This document shows, piece by piece, positions 50,133-57,739 of a DNA stretch of 64,000 nt. How positions within the stretch are numbered: position 1 is the first letter of the stretch; each line of letters opens with the position of its first letter. The stretch covers positions 186,001-250,000 of the forward strand of contig JBFXAF010000006.1 of assembly GCA_050184585.1 (NCBI GenBank), given 5' to 3'. Source of the DNA: JBFXAF01 sp050184585 (GTDB lineage: Bacteria > Pseudomonadota > Alphaproteobacteria > Rhizobiales > Rhizobiaceae). The notes beneath the pieces are model-generated. The model did not search any database and had not been told where the DNA came from. It saw nothing but the letters and a program-made list of their open reading frames with translations. Made by a program: the position numbers and the translations under genes.

Positions 50133-51248
50133 ATGGCCCGTGACCCCCATCTCGCCACGCCGTCGGGCAGGCCTCGCGCCCGCAGCCTGGGCATACCCTT
50201 CGACGGCGCGCCCGGCCCGGCCAACGCGATCACCGACGTTCAAGGCGTCGCGGTCGGGTACACGACGCTGATCTCGGGCGACGGGCCACTCGTCGTAGGC
50301 AAGGGGCCAGTGCGGACCGGGGTGACGGCGATCCTGCCGCGCCCCCGGTCGGAGCTGGCGACGCCGGTCTTCGCCGGCTTCCATAGTCTGAACGGCAACG
50401 GCGAGATGTCGGGCACCCATCTCATCGCCGAATTCGGGGCGTTCAACTTTCCGGTCACGATCACCAACACGCATTCCTGCGGCATGGCGCGCGACGCGAC
50501 GGTGAAATGGATGCGCGGCATCGCCCCGGATGCGCTGGACAGCGCCTGGGGGCTGCCAGTGGCGGCCGAAACCTATGACGGGTTCCTGAACGACATCAAC
50601 GGCCACCATCTGACGGATGAACATGTCTTCGCCGCGCTCGACAACGCAACGTGCGGGCCCGTCGATGAGGGCTCGGTCGGGGGCGGCACCGGCATGTCCA
50701 CCTGCGACTTCAAGGCCGGGTCGGGCACCGCCTCGCGGCTGGTCGACTGGGCGGACACGCGCCTTACCGTCGGCGTCCTGGTGCAGGCCAATTTCGGCGC
50801 CCGCAGAAACCTGACCATCCGCGGCCGGCGGATCGGGCCGATGCTTTCCGCGCCGGCGATCCGCGAAGGAACGCCAAGGAAGGAAAAGAGCTCGATCATC
50901 GGCATCGCGGCCACCGACGCTCCGCTCCTGCCGCACCAGTTGACGCGGCTGGCCCGACGCATGCCGCTGGGTGTCGCGGCGACCGGTGGGCTAGGCTACA
51001 ACTCGTCGGGCGACATCTTCCTGGTCTTTTCCACCGCCAATCCGGACGCGGCGGGGCCGGCTTCCGGCCGGCTGGCACAGGCTGAATTCATTCCCGACGC
51101 CGACATTGACCGGTTCTTCGATGCGATCGTCCAGGCGACCGAGGAGGCCATCCTCAACAGCATGACGGCGGCGGAGGACATGACCGGGCGCGACGGCAAT
51201 CTGGTGCCCGCGCTGCCCCACCATGCGATCGGCGAACTGTTCTCGTGA
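50133..51248 (+). CDS. P1-family (DmpA/BapA-like) aminopeptidase
   Basis: 371-aa Ntn-type hydrolase that should self-cleave before a Ser nucleophile. GPANAITDVQGVAVGYTTL opens the family fold; NGNGEMSG, GSVGGGTGMSTCDFKAGSGTAS and SSIIGIAATDAPLLPHQLTRLARR follow. By alignment with DmpA the nucleophile is Ser254 (KSSIIG), where a Ser precedes it instead of the usual Gly. D-aminopeptidase, beta-aminopeptidase or L-aminopeptidase activity is typical. It is five bases after xseA and probably cotranscribed with it, without functional link. Confidence 0.85.
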   Translation: MARDPHLATPSGRPRARSLGIPFDGAPGPANAITDVQGVAVGYTTLISGDGPLVVGKGPVRTGVTAILPRPRSELATPVFAGFHSLNGNGEMSGTHLIAEFGAFNFPVTITNTHSCGMARDATVKWMRGIAPDALDSAWGLPVAAETYDGFLNDINGHHLTDEHVFAALDNATCGPVDEGSVGGGTGMSTCDFKAGSGTASRLVDWADTRLTVGVLVQANFGARRNLTIRGRRIGPMLSAPAIREGTPRKEKSSIIGIAATDAPLLPHQLTRLARRMPLGVAATGGLGYNSSGDIFLVFSTANPDAAGPASGRLAQAEFIPDADIDRFFDAIVQATEEAILNSMTAAEDMTGRDGNLVPALPHHAIGELFS

Positions 51249-51251
51249 CCG

Positions 51252-51503
51252 TCAGTCTCGGACGATGACCCCGGCGTGCTCGCACAACGCCAGAAACGAC
51301 TCGGCCGCCTCGCGCACCGGCGTCTCGCCCTTGATCGCGCCCTCGACGCGTTCCCGCGCGGCGAGGTAGAACGGCCCGCGCCGGGCGTGCGGCCAGTCGA
51401 CGAGCACGTCGCATGCCTCCCTCAACGTGGCGACCGTGGCGATCGTACCGTCATCGCTGGGCTGGAGGCGGACCTCGAACCCCAGAGGCAGGTGCTCAGC
51501 CAT
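51252..51503 (-). CDS. DUF982 protein, copy 1
   Basis: 83-aa DUF982 protein: FEVRLQPSDDGTIATVATLREACDVL then WPHARRGPFYLAARERVEGAIKG. The family occurs in many Rhizobiales, often in tandem; its function is unknown. Its start lies eight bases inside the end of the preceding DUF982 gene, indicating translational coupling. It is convergent with the P1 peptidase gene, three bases apart. Confidence 0.75.
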   Translation of the reverse strand: MAEHLPLGFEVRLQPSDDGTIATVATLREACDVLVDWPHARRGPFYLAARERVEGAIKGETPVREAAESFLALCEHAGVIVRD

Positions 51504-51747
51504 CGGACTTCTTCCTCAACACGCCCGCTTCCCGGGCGGCGGCGACAAAGGCCGTGCGAGCGTCGACGGACGACCGCGCGCCGCCGAGCACCTTTGCGCA
51601 GGTCTCGGTCGCGTCGCGGTGGCGCGGGCCTCGCACCGGCCAGCCGGCATCGGCGAGAAGGCGTTCAGCCTCCTTCGGCGTTCTCACTGTCGTCGAACGG
51701 TCGCCGGCGAAACGGATGGCGACGGGCTGGTCGAAAGCTTCGGACAC
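51496..51747 (-). CDS. DUF982 protein, copy 2
   Basis: 83-aa DUF982 paralogue: VAIRFAGDRSTTVRTPKEAERLL, then ETCAKVLGGARSSVDARTAFV. GTG at 51747 is chosen over longer readings because GGAGG lies six bases upstream; an earlier ATG would run through the tRNA-His gene. It overlaps copy 1 by eight bases. Function unknown. Confidence 0.72.
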   Translation of the reverse strand: MSEAFDQPVAIRFAGDRSTTVRTPKEAERLLADAGWPVRGPRHRDATETCAKVLGGARSSVDARTAFVAAAREAGVLRKKSDG

Positions 51748-51829
51748 GAACTGCCTCCGTCGAACATGGCGGACGGAAACGCGGCAGGGCCTTCGGGGTT
51801 GCGAGGGACGAGAGACGACATGGAGAAAT

Positions 51830-51906
51830 TGGTACGGTTGGCTGGGATCGAACCAGCGACCTCCGGATCCACAATCCGGCGCTCTAACCAGCTGAGCTAC
51901 AACCGC
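51830..51906 (-). tRNA. tRNA-His (GTG anticodon)
   Basis: Cloverleaf on the minus strand with encoded CCA. Acceptor GCGGTTG pairs with CAACCGT, D-arm GCTC...GAGC, anticodon stem CCGGA-TTGTGGA-TCCGG with GTG at the anticodon, T-arm CTGGTTCGATCCCAG. The 5' end has no extra G opposite A73 and position 72 is U, the form of tRNA-His seen only in alphaproteobacteria, whose HisRS lost the G-1 rule. Confidence 0.95.
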
Positions 51907-52003
51907 CCGCGATGCCATTCGGCGGTGCGTCCATACGGACAATCGGATTTTAGTTCAAGACCGCGAGCCGTGCAAAGCCGGGTCGAGCCGCGTGGCGCCA
52001 GGC

Positions 52004-52036
52004 AAAGAAAAAGGCCGGGGGAGGAGGTCCGGCCCT
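52004..52036 (-). terminator. rho-independent terminator of the phasin gene
   Basis: On the minus strand GGCCGG-(ten-base loop)-CCGGCC (52013-52034) followed by TTTTTCTTT (52004-52012). It lies about 90 bases after the phasin stop and before tRNA-His. Confidence 0.78.
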
Positions 52037-52125
52037 TTCCTTCTCGAGCCGATGCATCGCGGCATCGGCTGTGCCCGACACGGAGGGAGGAGGTTCCGCG
52101 CGGGCGACTTGGGGTCAAGAACGCG

Positions 52126-52587
52126 TTACGCGACCTTGAGTTCCTTGCCGGCCTTCTCGAAGAGGCCCTTGGCCGGCTTCGCCATGTCCTCGACGGCCTT
52201 CGTGGCGGTCGCCTGCATGTCCTTCGCCTGTTCGACGGTCATCTCGAAGCGCTTGCGCAGATAGGCAGTCTGGAGCTCCATCACCTCGGACAGCGACTTG
52301 GCGGCGACAAGCGCCTCAAGGTGGTCGAAGCCGGCGGACGTATTGGCGCGCAGGGCCGAAATGGTCTTCAGCGACATGTCGCCGCTGACGGTCCTGACGG
52401 TCTCGTAGGTCGCCTCGAGGGCCTTCTGGGCATCCTCTGCGCCGGACTTGATCCTGGCATAGGCCTCCTTCGACTGCTCGACGCCCTTTTCCGCGAAGGC
52501 GCGGATCTGGTCAGTGGCCTTCGAAGGGTCGAATGCGACGATTTCGCCCATTTCGAGAGCGGCGGATTTGGCTGCGGTCTTGGTCAT
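52126..52587 (-). CDS. phasin family protein
   Basis: 153-aa phasin: EIVAFDPSKATDQIRAFAEKGVEQSKEAY leads into long amphipathic helices, then RANTSAGFDHLEALVAAKSLSEVMELQTAYLRKRFE, the core of the phasin_2 family; the tail is Ala/Lys-rich. It coats polyhydroxyalkanoate granules, so the strain should store PHB. The ATG at 52587 has GAAGGA eight bases before it. A promoter with a TGC-N3-GCA element lies at 52637-52665 and a terminator follows. Related phasin-like proteins act as stress coats without granules. Confidence 0.85.
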   Translation of the reverse strand: MTKTAAKSAALEMGEIVAFDPSKATDQIRAFAEKGVEQSKEAYARIKSGAEDAQKALEATYETVRTVSGDMSLKTISALRANTSAGFDHLEALVAAKSLSEVMELQTAYLRKRFEMTVEQAKDMQATATKAVEDMAKPAKGLFEKAGKELKVA

Positions 52588-52636
52588 GGCGGTTCCTTCG
52601 GGTTTTCGCGACGCTGGCGCCGCCGTTGTGACCTCA

Positions 52637-52665
52637 CATATAGTGGAAAAAATTGTGCAGTGCAA
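52637..52665 (-). promoter_or_regulatory. phasin promoter with PhaR-like element
   Basis: On the minus strand TTGCAC (complement of 52660-52665), 17 bases, TATATG (complement of 52637-52642). TGC-AGT-GCA (52656-52664) overlaps the -35 box and resembles the CTGC-N3/4-GCAG sites of the PHB repressor PhaR. Confidence 0.55.
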
Positions 52666-52825
52666 CACGATCGAGTGCAGCGCATCAAAAAAGCCGGGTG
52701 GTTAACCACGCGCCGTGGAATCGCGCGGCTTGTTTGCCAGTCGTTCTTTACCCGTCACGGACCAGCTTCTATTAACGTCGCATTAACCGGACCGGACGCC
52801 ATGCGGGCGTACGGACAGGAGTCGA

Positions 52826-55800
52826 ATGGCGGCCGGGGAACACCCCTTCATCGACATTGCCGTGCGGGACGAGGTGCGCGAGCGTTTCGCCGCCGGCGAC
52901 GCGCTGCTGATGCTCGATGCCGCGCTCGACACGGTGCTGTGGGCCAACGGGCCCGGCGCGGCGCTGTTCGCGGGCACCGACGTGGGCGGCCTGATCGGTT
53001 CGCCGGCGCCGCTCGGCATCGCTCCCAAACGACAGATCAGCGGCCTCTATGGCTTTCCACGAGCCGGTCGCGAGAGGCCGGTCACCATCCGTGTCGGCGC
53101 AAGCGCCCTCAATGTGCTGGTCAGCGGCGTCGATCTCGACGGCGAGCCTGCCGTGCTGCTGGCCGTCATGACGGCTCGGCGTCCCGGCGCCGCGCCGGCC
53201 CTGCATAAGGCGATCGAAGGGCTGGACGAACCGGGCCAGTATCTCGCGCTGCTCGGCGATGACGGGCGGATCGAGGCGGCGTCTGAAGGATTTGGCGGGC
53301 TGGCGATAGCGCCGGATACGCTGGCCCAACTGGTCAGACAGGTCGCCGGGGAGGCGGACAGGCTGGTGAAGCGCCTCATCCCCACTTCGGACGGCCGCAC
53401 CGTCGCCGCCGGCATAGGCCGCCTGACCGATGCGCCCGCATTCCACCTTCTCGTCGTGGTCGACGAAGTCGGGCCGCAGACCGAGACCGCAGTGCCGGAA
53501 GAACAGGTCGATGCGGCGGCGGCTTCGGAACAGCCCGACCCTGGCGAGACAGCCCGGCCCGCAGAACAACAACCAACCGTATCGCGTACCGGCAGCACCT
53601 TCGTCAGGCTTCCCGCCGACGATCTCGATGTCGGCGCCGAATTCATCCCGGCGGGCGCTGACGAAGGAGCGGTTCCGAACGCCAGTGCGGCGCCGGACGA
53701 CGACAAGCCGACCCGCGCGGAGGGACCGGTTCGCTTCGTATGGCGCACCGACGGGGATGGGCGCTTCAGCGAACTGTCCGGAGATCTCGCCTCGATCGTC
53801 GGGCCACCGGCGGCCGACGTCGTCGGACGCACCATGGCGGAGGTCTGCCGCGATTTCGGCATGGATCCCGCCGGCGAGATCGTCGGCCTGATGGAGCGTC
53901 GCGACACCTGGTCCGGGCGGTCGCTGCTGTGGCCGATCGCCGGCACCGACCTCAGGGTGCCCGTCGATCTCGCCGCCCTGCCCGTCTACGATCGCGCGCG
54001 AAATTTCGAGGGCTTTCGTGGTTTCGGCGTCGCGCGCGCGGGAGACGCGGTGGTCGACCCGGACGCGCGCGGCCTTGACTTCGCCGCCAGCCTGAACGAC
54101 GCCAGCGCGAGGGACGCCGAACCAGCGGCACCTGAAACGCCGTCCACCGACAGTGACGGCCGGCCAGACGATGCCGCGAGCCGGCGTCGGCCGGGGCCGG
54201 GCGCTCAACACGGGACGGATGCGGCAACCCGCGATCAGCCGGCGTTGCGCCTGGTGCCCAAGCCCGACACGCCGCCGCCCCCGCCACAACGCGTCGTGCA
54301 GCTTTCTGAGCACAGGTCCGCCGCAAATGATCGCGGCGGACTCTCGGCCATCGAACAGACGGCATTCCGCGAGATCGGCGACAGGCTGCGCCGCGAGGGC
54401 GTCATCGCCGAACACGAGGCCGCGAGAGTGAGCCGAGAGGGGCGCGACACAAAGACGGACCCGAATGTCGACGACGCGCCGGCAATGCCGGGCGACGAGC
54501 AACCGGCGACCGAGGTCGATCCCGACGCACCCATCCTCGAAGCAGGCCCAGCGGAAGGATTCGGTGGCGACCCCGATCACGTCCACGGGCCGTCCGAGCC
54601 CAACTCGTCCGGAGACACGGACGTAGACCCGGCAGCCGGAACGATCGTGGCTCCCGGTCGGGGCGACCAAGAATCCTCAGGATTGCAGTTCGAAGACGAG
54701 CCGGATCGCCTCGGGTCCGACGCGACCCCCCATGCGCCTCCAGCCATGGCGCACTCCGAGTATGTCGACGATTTTCGCGACGCCGGCGAAGAGCCGACCG
54801 GCGAGATCGCAGCGGCGGAGGCGACCGCCGGCCCGCACGGTAGGGCCGGCGACGAGCCTATGGCGGAGGCCGTGGGCGACGATGACGAGGCGGGCTTCCT
54901 TCCGTCCGCATTCGCCAATGAAGGCCGCCGATCCCGGCCGCCGATCGACACCTCGATCCTTGACAAACTGCCGGTGCCCGTGCTGATCCATGCGGGCGAT
55001 ACCCTGCACTACGCCAACCGCGAGTTCCTGGACTTCACGGCCTATGGCGACATCGAAGACCTGCGACGGGCCGGCGGCCTGGGTGCGCTCTTCGAAGAGC
55101 CCTATCCCGCTGAGGAGTTTGGCGGCGACCGCAAGCTCAGGCTGAGGCGCGCGGACGGCCTGGACGTGCCGGTGGAAGCCTTCCTCCAGTCCGCACCGTG
55201 GAACGGCGGCATTGCGCTGCTGCTGTCCTTGCGCCGCATCGGCCGCGCGCCGCTGCCCACGCCTCCAATGCTGGTGCAGGCCAACCAGCCTAGCGCGGGG
55301 GAGAAGGCGTCGCTGGAGATGCGGCTCGCGGAGTTGAGGACGATCATCGATACGGCGACCGACGGCGTCGTCTTGCTAGCCGAGGACGCGACGATCCGGT
55401 CGATCAGTCGCCCGGCGGAAGCGCTGTTCGGCCTGGACAGCGAAGATGTCGCGGGAAAACCGTTCGTTTCGCTCTTCGCCGTCGAAAGCCAGCGCGCCGC
55501 GCGCGACTATCTCAACGGGCTCGCGGAAAACGGCGTCGCCAGCGTGCTCAACGACGGGCGCGAGGTGATCGGCCGCGAAGCCGAGGGGCGCTTCATCCCG
55601 CTGTTCATGACAATCGGGCGGCTGCCCAACCGCAGCGGCTACTGCGCCGTGTTGCGCGACATCACGCAATGGAAGCGCGCCGAGGAGGATCTGACCCAGG
55701 CCCGCGCCCAGGCCGAGCGCGCCTCGTCGCAGAAGACCGAGTTCCTCGCGCGGGTCAGCCACGAGATACGCACGCCGCTCAACGCCATCATCGGTTTCTC

Positions 55801-56431
55801 CGAGCTGATGATGGACGAGAAGTTCGGCCCGGTCGGCAACGACCGCTACCGCGACTACCTGCGCGACATCAACAAGTCGGGCAACCATGTGCTCGATCTC
55901 GTCAACGACCTGCTGGATATCTCCAAGATCGAGGCCGGCCAGCAGGAGATGAGCTACGAGGCCGTGCCGCTCAACGACATGCTGGCCGAGTCGGTGGCGA
56001 TGATGCAGCCGCAGGCGAACCGCGAGCGGGTGATCATCCGCTCGAGCTTCGCCTCGTCGCTGCCGGACGTGGTGGCGGACACGAGGACGATCAGGCAGAT
56101 CGCCCTCAACCTGCTGTCCAATGCGATCCGCTACACCCAGGCCGGCGGGCAGGTGATCGTCTCGACGGCCTACGAGACGAGCGGCGACGTCGTGCTGCGC
56201 TTCCGCGACACCGGCATCGGGATGAGCCCGTCGGAGATCGAGCAGGCGCTGAAGCCCTTCAAGCAGATCAACGCGATCAAGCGGCCGCGTGGCGACGGCA
56301 CCGGCCTGGGCCTGCCGCTGACCAAGGCGATGGTGGAGGCCAACAGGGCACGCTTCCAAATACTGTCCACGCCTGGTGAAGGCACGCTCGTCGAGATCAC
56401 CTTCCCCTCGACCCGCGTGCTGGCGGACTGA
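52826..56431 (+). CDS. large PAS sensor histidine kinase, PdhS/PleC/DivJ-like
   Basis: 1201-aa kinase. Three parts: an N-terminal sensor region (about 1-350) with PAS-like blocks (TVLWANGPGAALF; VGRTMAEVCRDFGMDP), a disordered Pro/Asp-rich segment (about 420-700), then two PAS domains (near 712-800 and 830-955). The kinase core has phospho-acceptor His979 in RVSHEIRTPLNAIIGFSELM, N box LNLLSNAIRYT, G1 DTGIGMS and G2 GDGTGLGLPLTK. Similarity lies with the Rhizobiales cell-cycle kinases that act on DivK. AGGAG stands four bases before the ATG. No receiver domain or partner gene is adjacent; the target is inferred. Confidence 0.82.
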   Translation: MAAGEHPFIDIAVRDEVRERFAAGDALLMLDAALDTVLWANGPGAALFAGTDVGGLIGSPAPLGIAPKRQISGLYGFPRAGRERPVTIRVGASALNVLVSGVDLDGEPAVLLAVMTARRPGAAPALHKAIEGLDEPGQYLALLGDDGRIEAASEGFGGLAIAPDTLAQLVRQVAGEADRLVKRLIPTSDGRTVAAGIGRLTDAPAFHLLVVVDEVGPQTETAVPEEQVDAAAASEQPDPGETARPAEQQPTVSRTGSTFVRLPADDLDVGAEFIPAGADEGAVPNASAAPDDDKPTRAEGPVRFVWRTDGDGRFSELSGDLASIVGPPAADVVGRTMAEVCRDFGMDPAGEIVGLMERRDTWSGRSLLWPIAGTDLRVPVDLAALPVYDRARNFEGFRGFGVARAGDAVVDPDARGLDFAASLNDASARDAEPAAPETPSTDSDGRPDDAASRRRPGPGAQHGTDAATRDQPALRLVPKPDTPPPPPQRVVQLSEHRSAANDRGGLSAIEQTAFREIGDRLRREGVIAEHEAARVSREGRDTKTDPNVDDAPAMPGDEQPATEVDPDAPILEAGPAEGFGGDPDHVHGPSEPNSSGDTDVDPAAGTIVAPGRGDQESSGLQFEDEPDRLGSDATPHAPPAMAHSEYVDDFRDAGEEPTGEIAAAEATAGPHGRAGDEPMAEAVGDDDEAGFLPSAFANEGRRSRPPIDTSILDKLPVPVLIHAGDTLHYANREFLDFTAYGDIEDLRRAGGLGALFEEPYPAEEFGGDRKLRLRRADGLDVPVEAFLQSAPWNGGIALLLSLRRIGRAPLPTPPMLVQANQPSAGEKASLEMRLAELRTIIDTATDGVVLLAEDATIRSISRPAEALFGLDSEDVAGKPFVSLFAVESQRAARDYLNGLAENGVASVLNDGREVIGREAEGRFIPLFMTIGRLPNRSGYCAVLRDITQWKRAEEDLTQARAQAERASSQKTEFLARVSHEIRTPLNAIIGFSELMMDEKFGPVGNDRYRDYLRDINKSGNHVLDLVNDLLDISKIEAGQQEMSYEAVPLNDMLAESVAMMQPQANRERVIIRSSFASSLPDVVADTRTIRQIALNLLSNAIRYTQAGGQVIVSTAYETSGDVVLRFRDTGIGMSPSEIEQALKPFKQINAIKRPRGDGTGLGLPLTKAMVEANRARFQILSTPGEGTLVEITFPSTRVLAD

Positions 56432-56500
56432 GCAAATCCGCGTGATCAATTTGGGGGTGGGCCAAGCCAAGAACCTGTAAAGATGTATGGAACCATCCAC

Positions 56501-56517
56501 TTTAGAATGGTTCTAAT
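56501..56517. promoter_or_regulatory. Irr box (ICE motif) upstream of fbpA
   Basis: TTTAGAA (56501-56507), TGG, TTCTAAT (56511-56517): fits the Irr iron control element TTTAGAA-N3-TTCTAAA with one mismatch. It lies 112 bases before the fbpA ATG in AT-rich DNA. Irr is the heme-sensing iron regulator of Rhizobiales. Confidence 0.7.
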
Positions 56518-56628
56518 ATATTGATTTGCTTGTGCTTCTATTGACCGACCCGACGAAATCCTGCATGGCACGGTCGAGTTTGTCGGGCCTTGCCGACAAG
56601 ACCGCCCATCATACGACCGGGAGAGGAC

Positions 56629-57669
56629 ATGACCAGCTTCAGGATCGCATCCGCCACAGCCGGACTCGCCGCCGCGCTCTTCGCAGCCGCGCCCGCCTTG
56701 GCCGATGGCGTCGTCAACATCTATTCCTACCGCCAGCCCGACCTGATCAAGCCGGTGCTCGACGCCTTCACGGCCGAGACCGGGATCAAGACCGAGGTGC
56801 TGTTCCTCGACAAGGGTCTCGAGGACCGCATCCTCGCCGAGGGAACCAACTCGCCCGCAGACGTCATCATGACGGTCGACATCGCACGGCTCACCAACGC
56901 CAAGGAGAAGGGCGTGACACAGGCGCTGGACGACGCCACCGTCAACGGCAACCTGCCGGCGGAGTACCGCGATCCGGAAGGCCATTGGTTCGGCCTCACC
57001 AAACGCGCCCGCGTGGTCTACGCCTCGAAGGATCGGGTCTCCGAGACCGCGCTGACCTACGCCGACCTCGCCGACCCGAAGTGGAAGGGCAAGATCTGCA
57101 TCCGCTCAGGCCAGCATGACTACAATCTCGCGCTGATTTCGGCAGCGATCGCCCATTGGGGGGCGGAGAAGACCGAAGCATGGCTGACTGGCTTCAAGGC
57201 GAACCTCGCGCGTAAGCCGGAAGGCGGCGACCGCGACCAGGCCAAGGCGATCGCGGCCGGCGAGTGCGACATCGCGCTCGGCAACACCTATTATGTCGGG
57301 CTCATGCAGACCAACGAGAAGGACGTCGAGCAGAAGGACTGGGCCGCGGCGATCAATGTGGTCTTCCCGACATTCGAGAACGGCGGCACCCACGTCAACG
57401 TCTCGGGCGCGGCGCTCGCCAAGAATTCGCCGAACCGCGACAATGCGGTGAAGCTGATCCAGTTCCTGTCGAGCCACAAGGCGCAGCAGATCTACGCCGA
57501 GCAGGTGTTCGAGTATCCTGTCGAGCCGGGCCTCGAGGCGTCGGACATCGTCAAGGCGTTCGGCACCCTCAACGCCGATACACTGCCGCTTGCCGACATC
57601 GCCAAGAACCGCAAGGCGGCCTCGGAGATGGTCGACCGCGTCGCGCTCGACGACGGCCCGTCGAGCTGA
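56629..57669 (+). CDS. fbpA: ferric iron ABC substrate-binding protein
   Basis: 346-aa periplasmic FbpA/AfuA-type protein. A Sec signal (TSFRIASATAGLAAALFAAAPALA) ends near residue 24. The mature part has VNIYSYRQPDLIKPVLDAFT, and the iron-binding Tyr pair is in IALGNTYYVGLM. The ATG at 56629 is chosen because GGGAG precedes it; an ATG at 56590 would bury the signal peptide. An Irr box lies upstream and a terminator follows, so fbpA can be expressed alone at a high level. It delivers Fe(III) to the FbpB permease. Confidence 0.88.
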   Translation: MTSFRIASATAGLAAALFAAAPALADGVVNIYSYRQPDLIKPVLDAFTAETGIKTEVLFLDKGLEDRILAEGTNSPADVIMTVDIARLTNAKEKGVTQALDDATVNGNLPAEYRDPEGHWFGLTKRARVVYASKDRVSETALTYADLADPKWKGKICIRSGQHDYNLALISAAIAHWGAEKTEAWLTGFKANLARKPEGGDRDQAKAIAAGECDIALGNTYYVGLMQTNEKDVEQKDWAAAINVVFPTFENGGTHVNVSGAALAKNSPNRDNAVKLIQFLSSHKAQQIYAEQVFEYPVEPGLEASDIVKAFGTLNADTLPLADIAKNRKAASEMVDRVALDDGPSS

Positions 57670-57694
57670 GCGCGATTCCATCGGATCAGTGAGG

Positions 57695-57724
57695 ACCGGG
57701 CCGCATGACGGCCCGGTTTTCGTT
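57695..57724 (+). terminator. terminator or attenuator between fbpA and fbpB
   Basis: Stem ACCGGGCCG (57695-57703)/CGGCCCGGT (57709-57717), loop CATGA, then TTTTCGTT. Nine base pairs without mismatch, followed by a T-run. It should end most fbpA transcripts and lower fbpB expression. Confidence 0.75.
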
Positions 57725-57739
57725 CAGGCCACGGCCATA

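Noticed and set aside
51830..51906. tRNA-His as an integration site for a mobile island
   Set aside because: No integrase gene and no second copy of the tRNA 3' end was seen in the window; flanking genes are ordinary.
52772..54670. 632-codon open frame on the minus strand
   Set aside because: Antisense to the kinase N-terminus; no family and no ribosome site. The kinase reading has AGGAG and PAS-like motifs.
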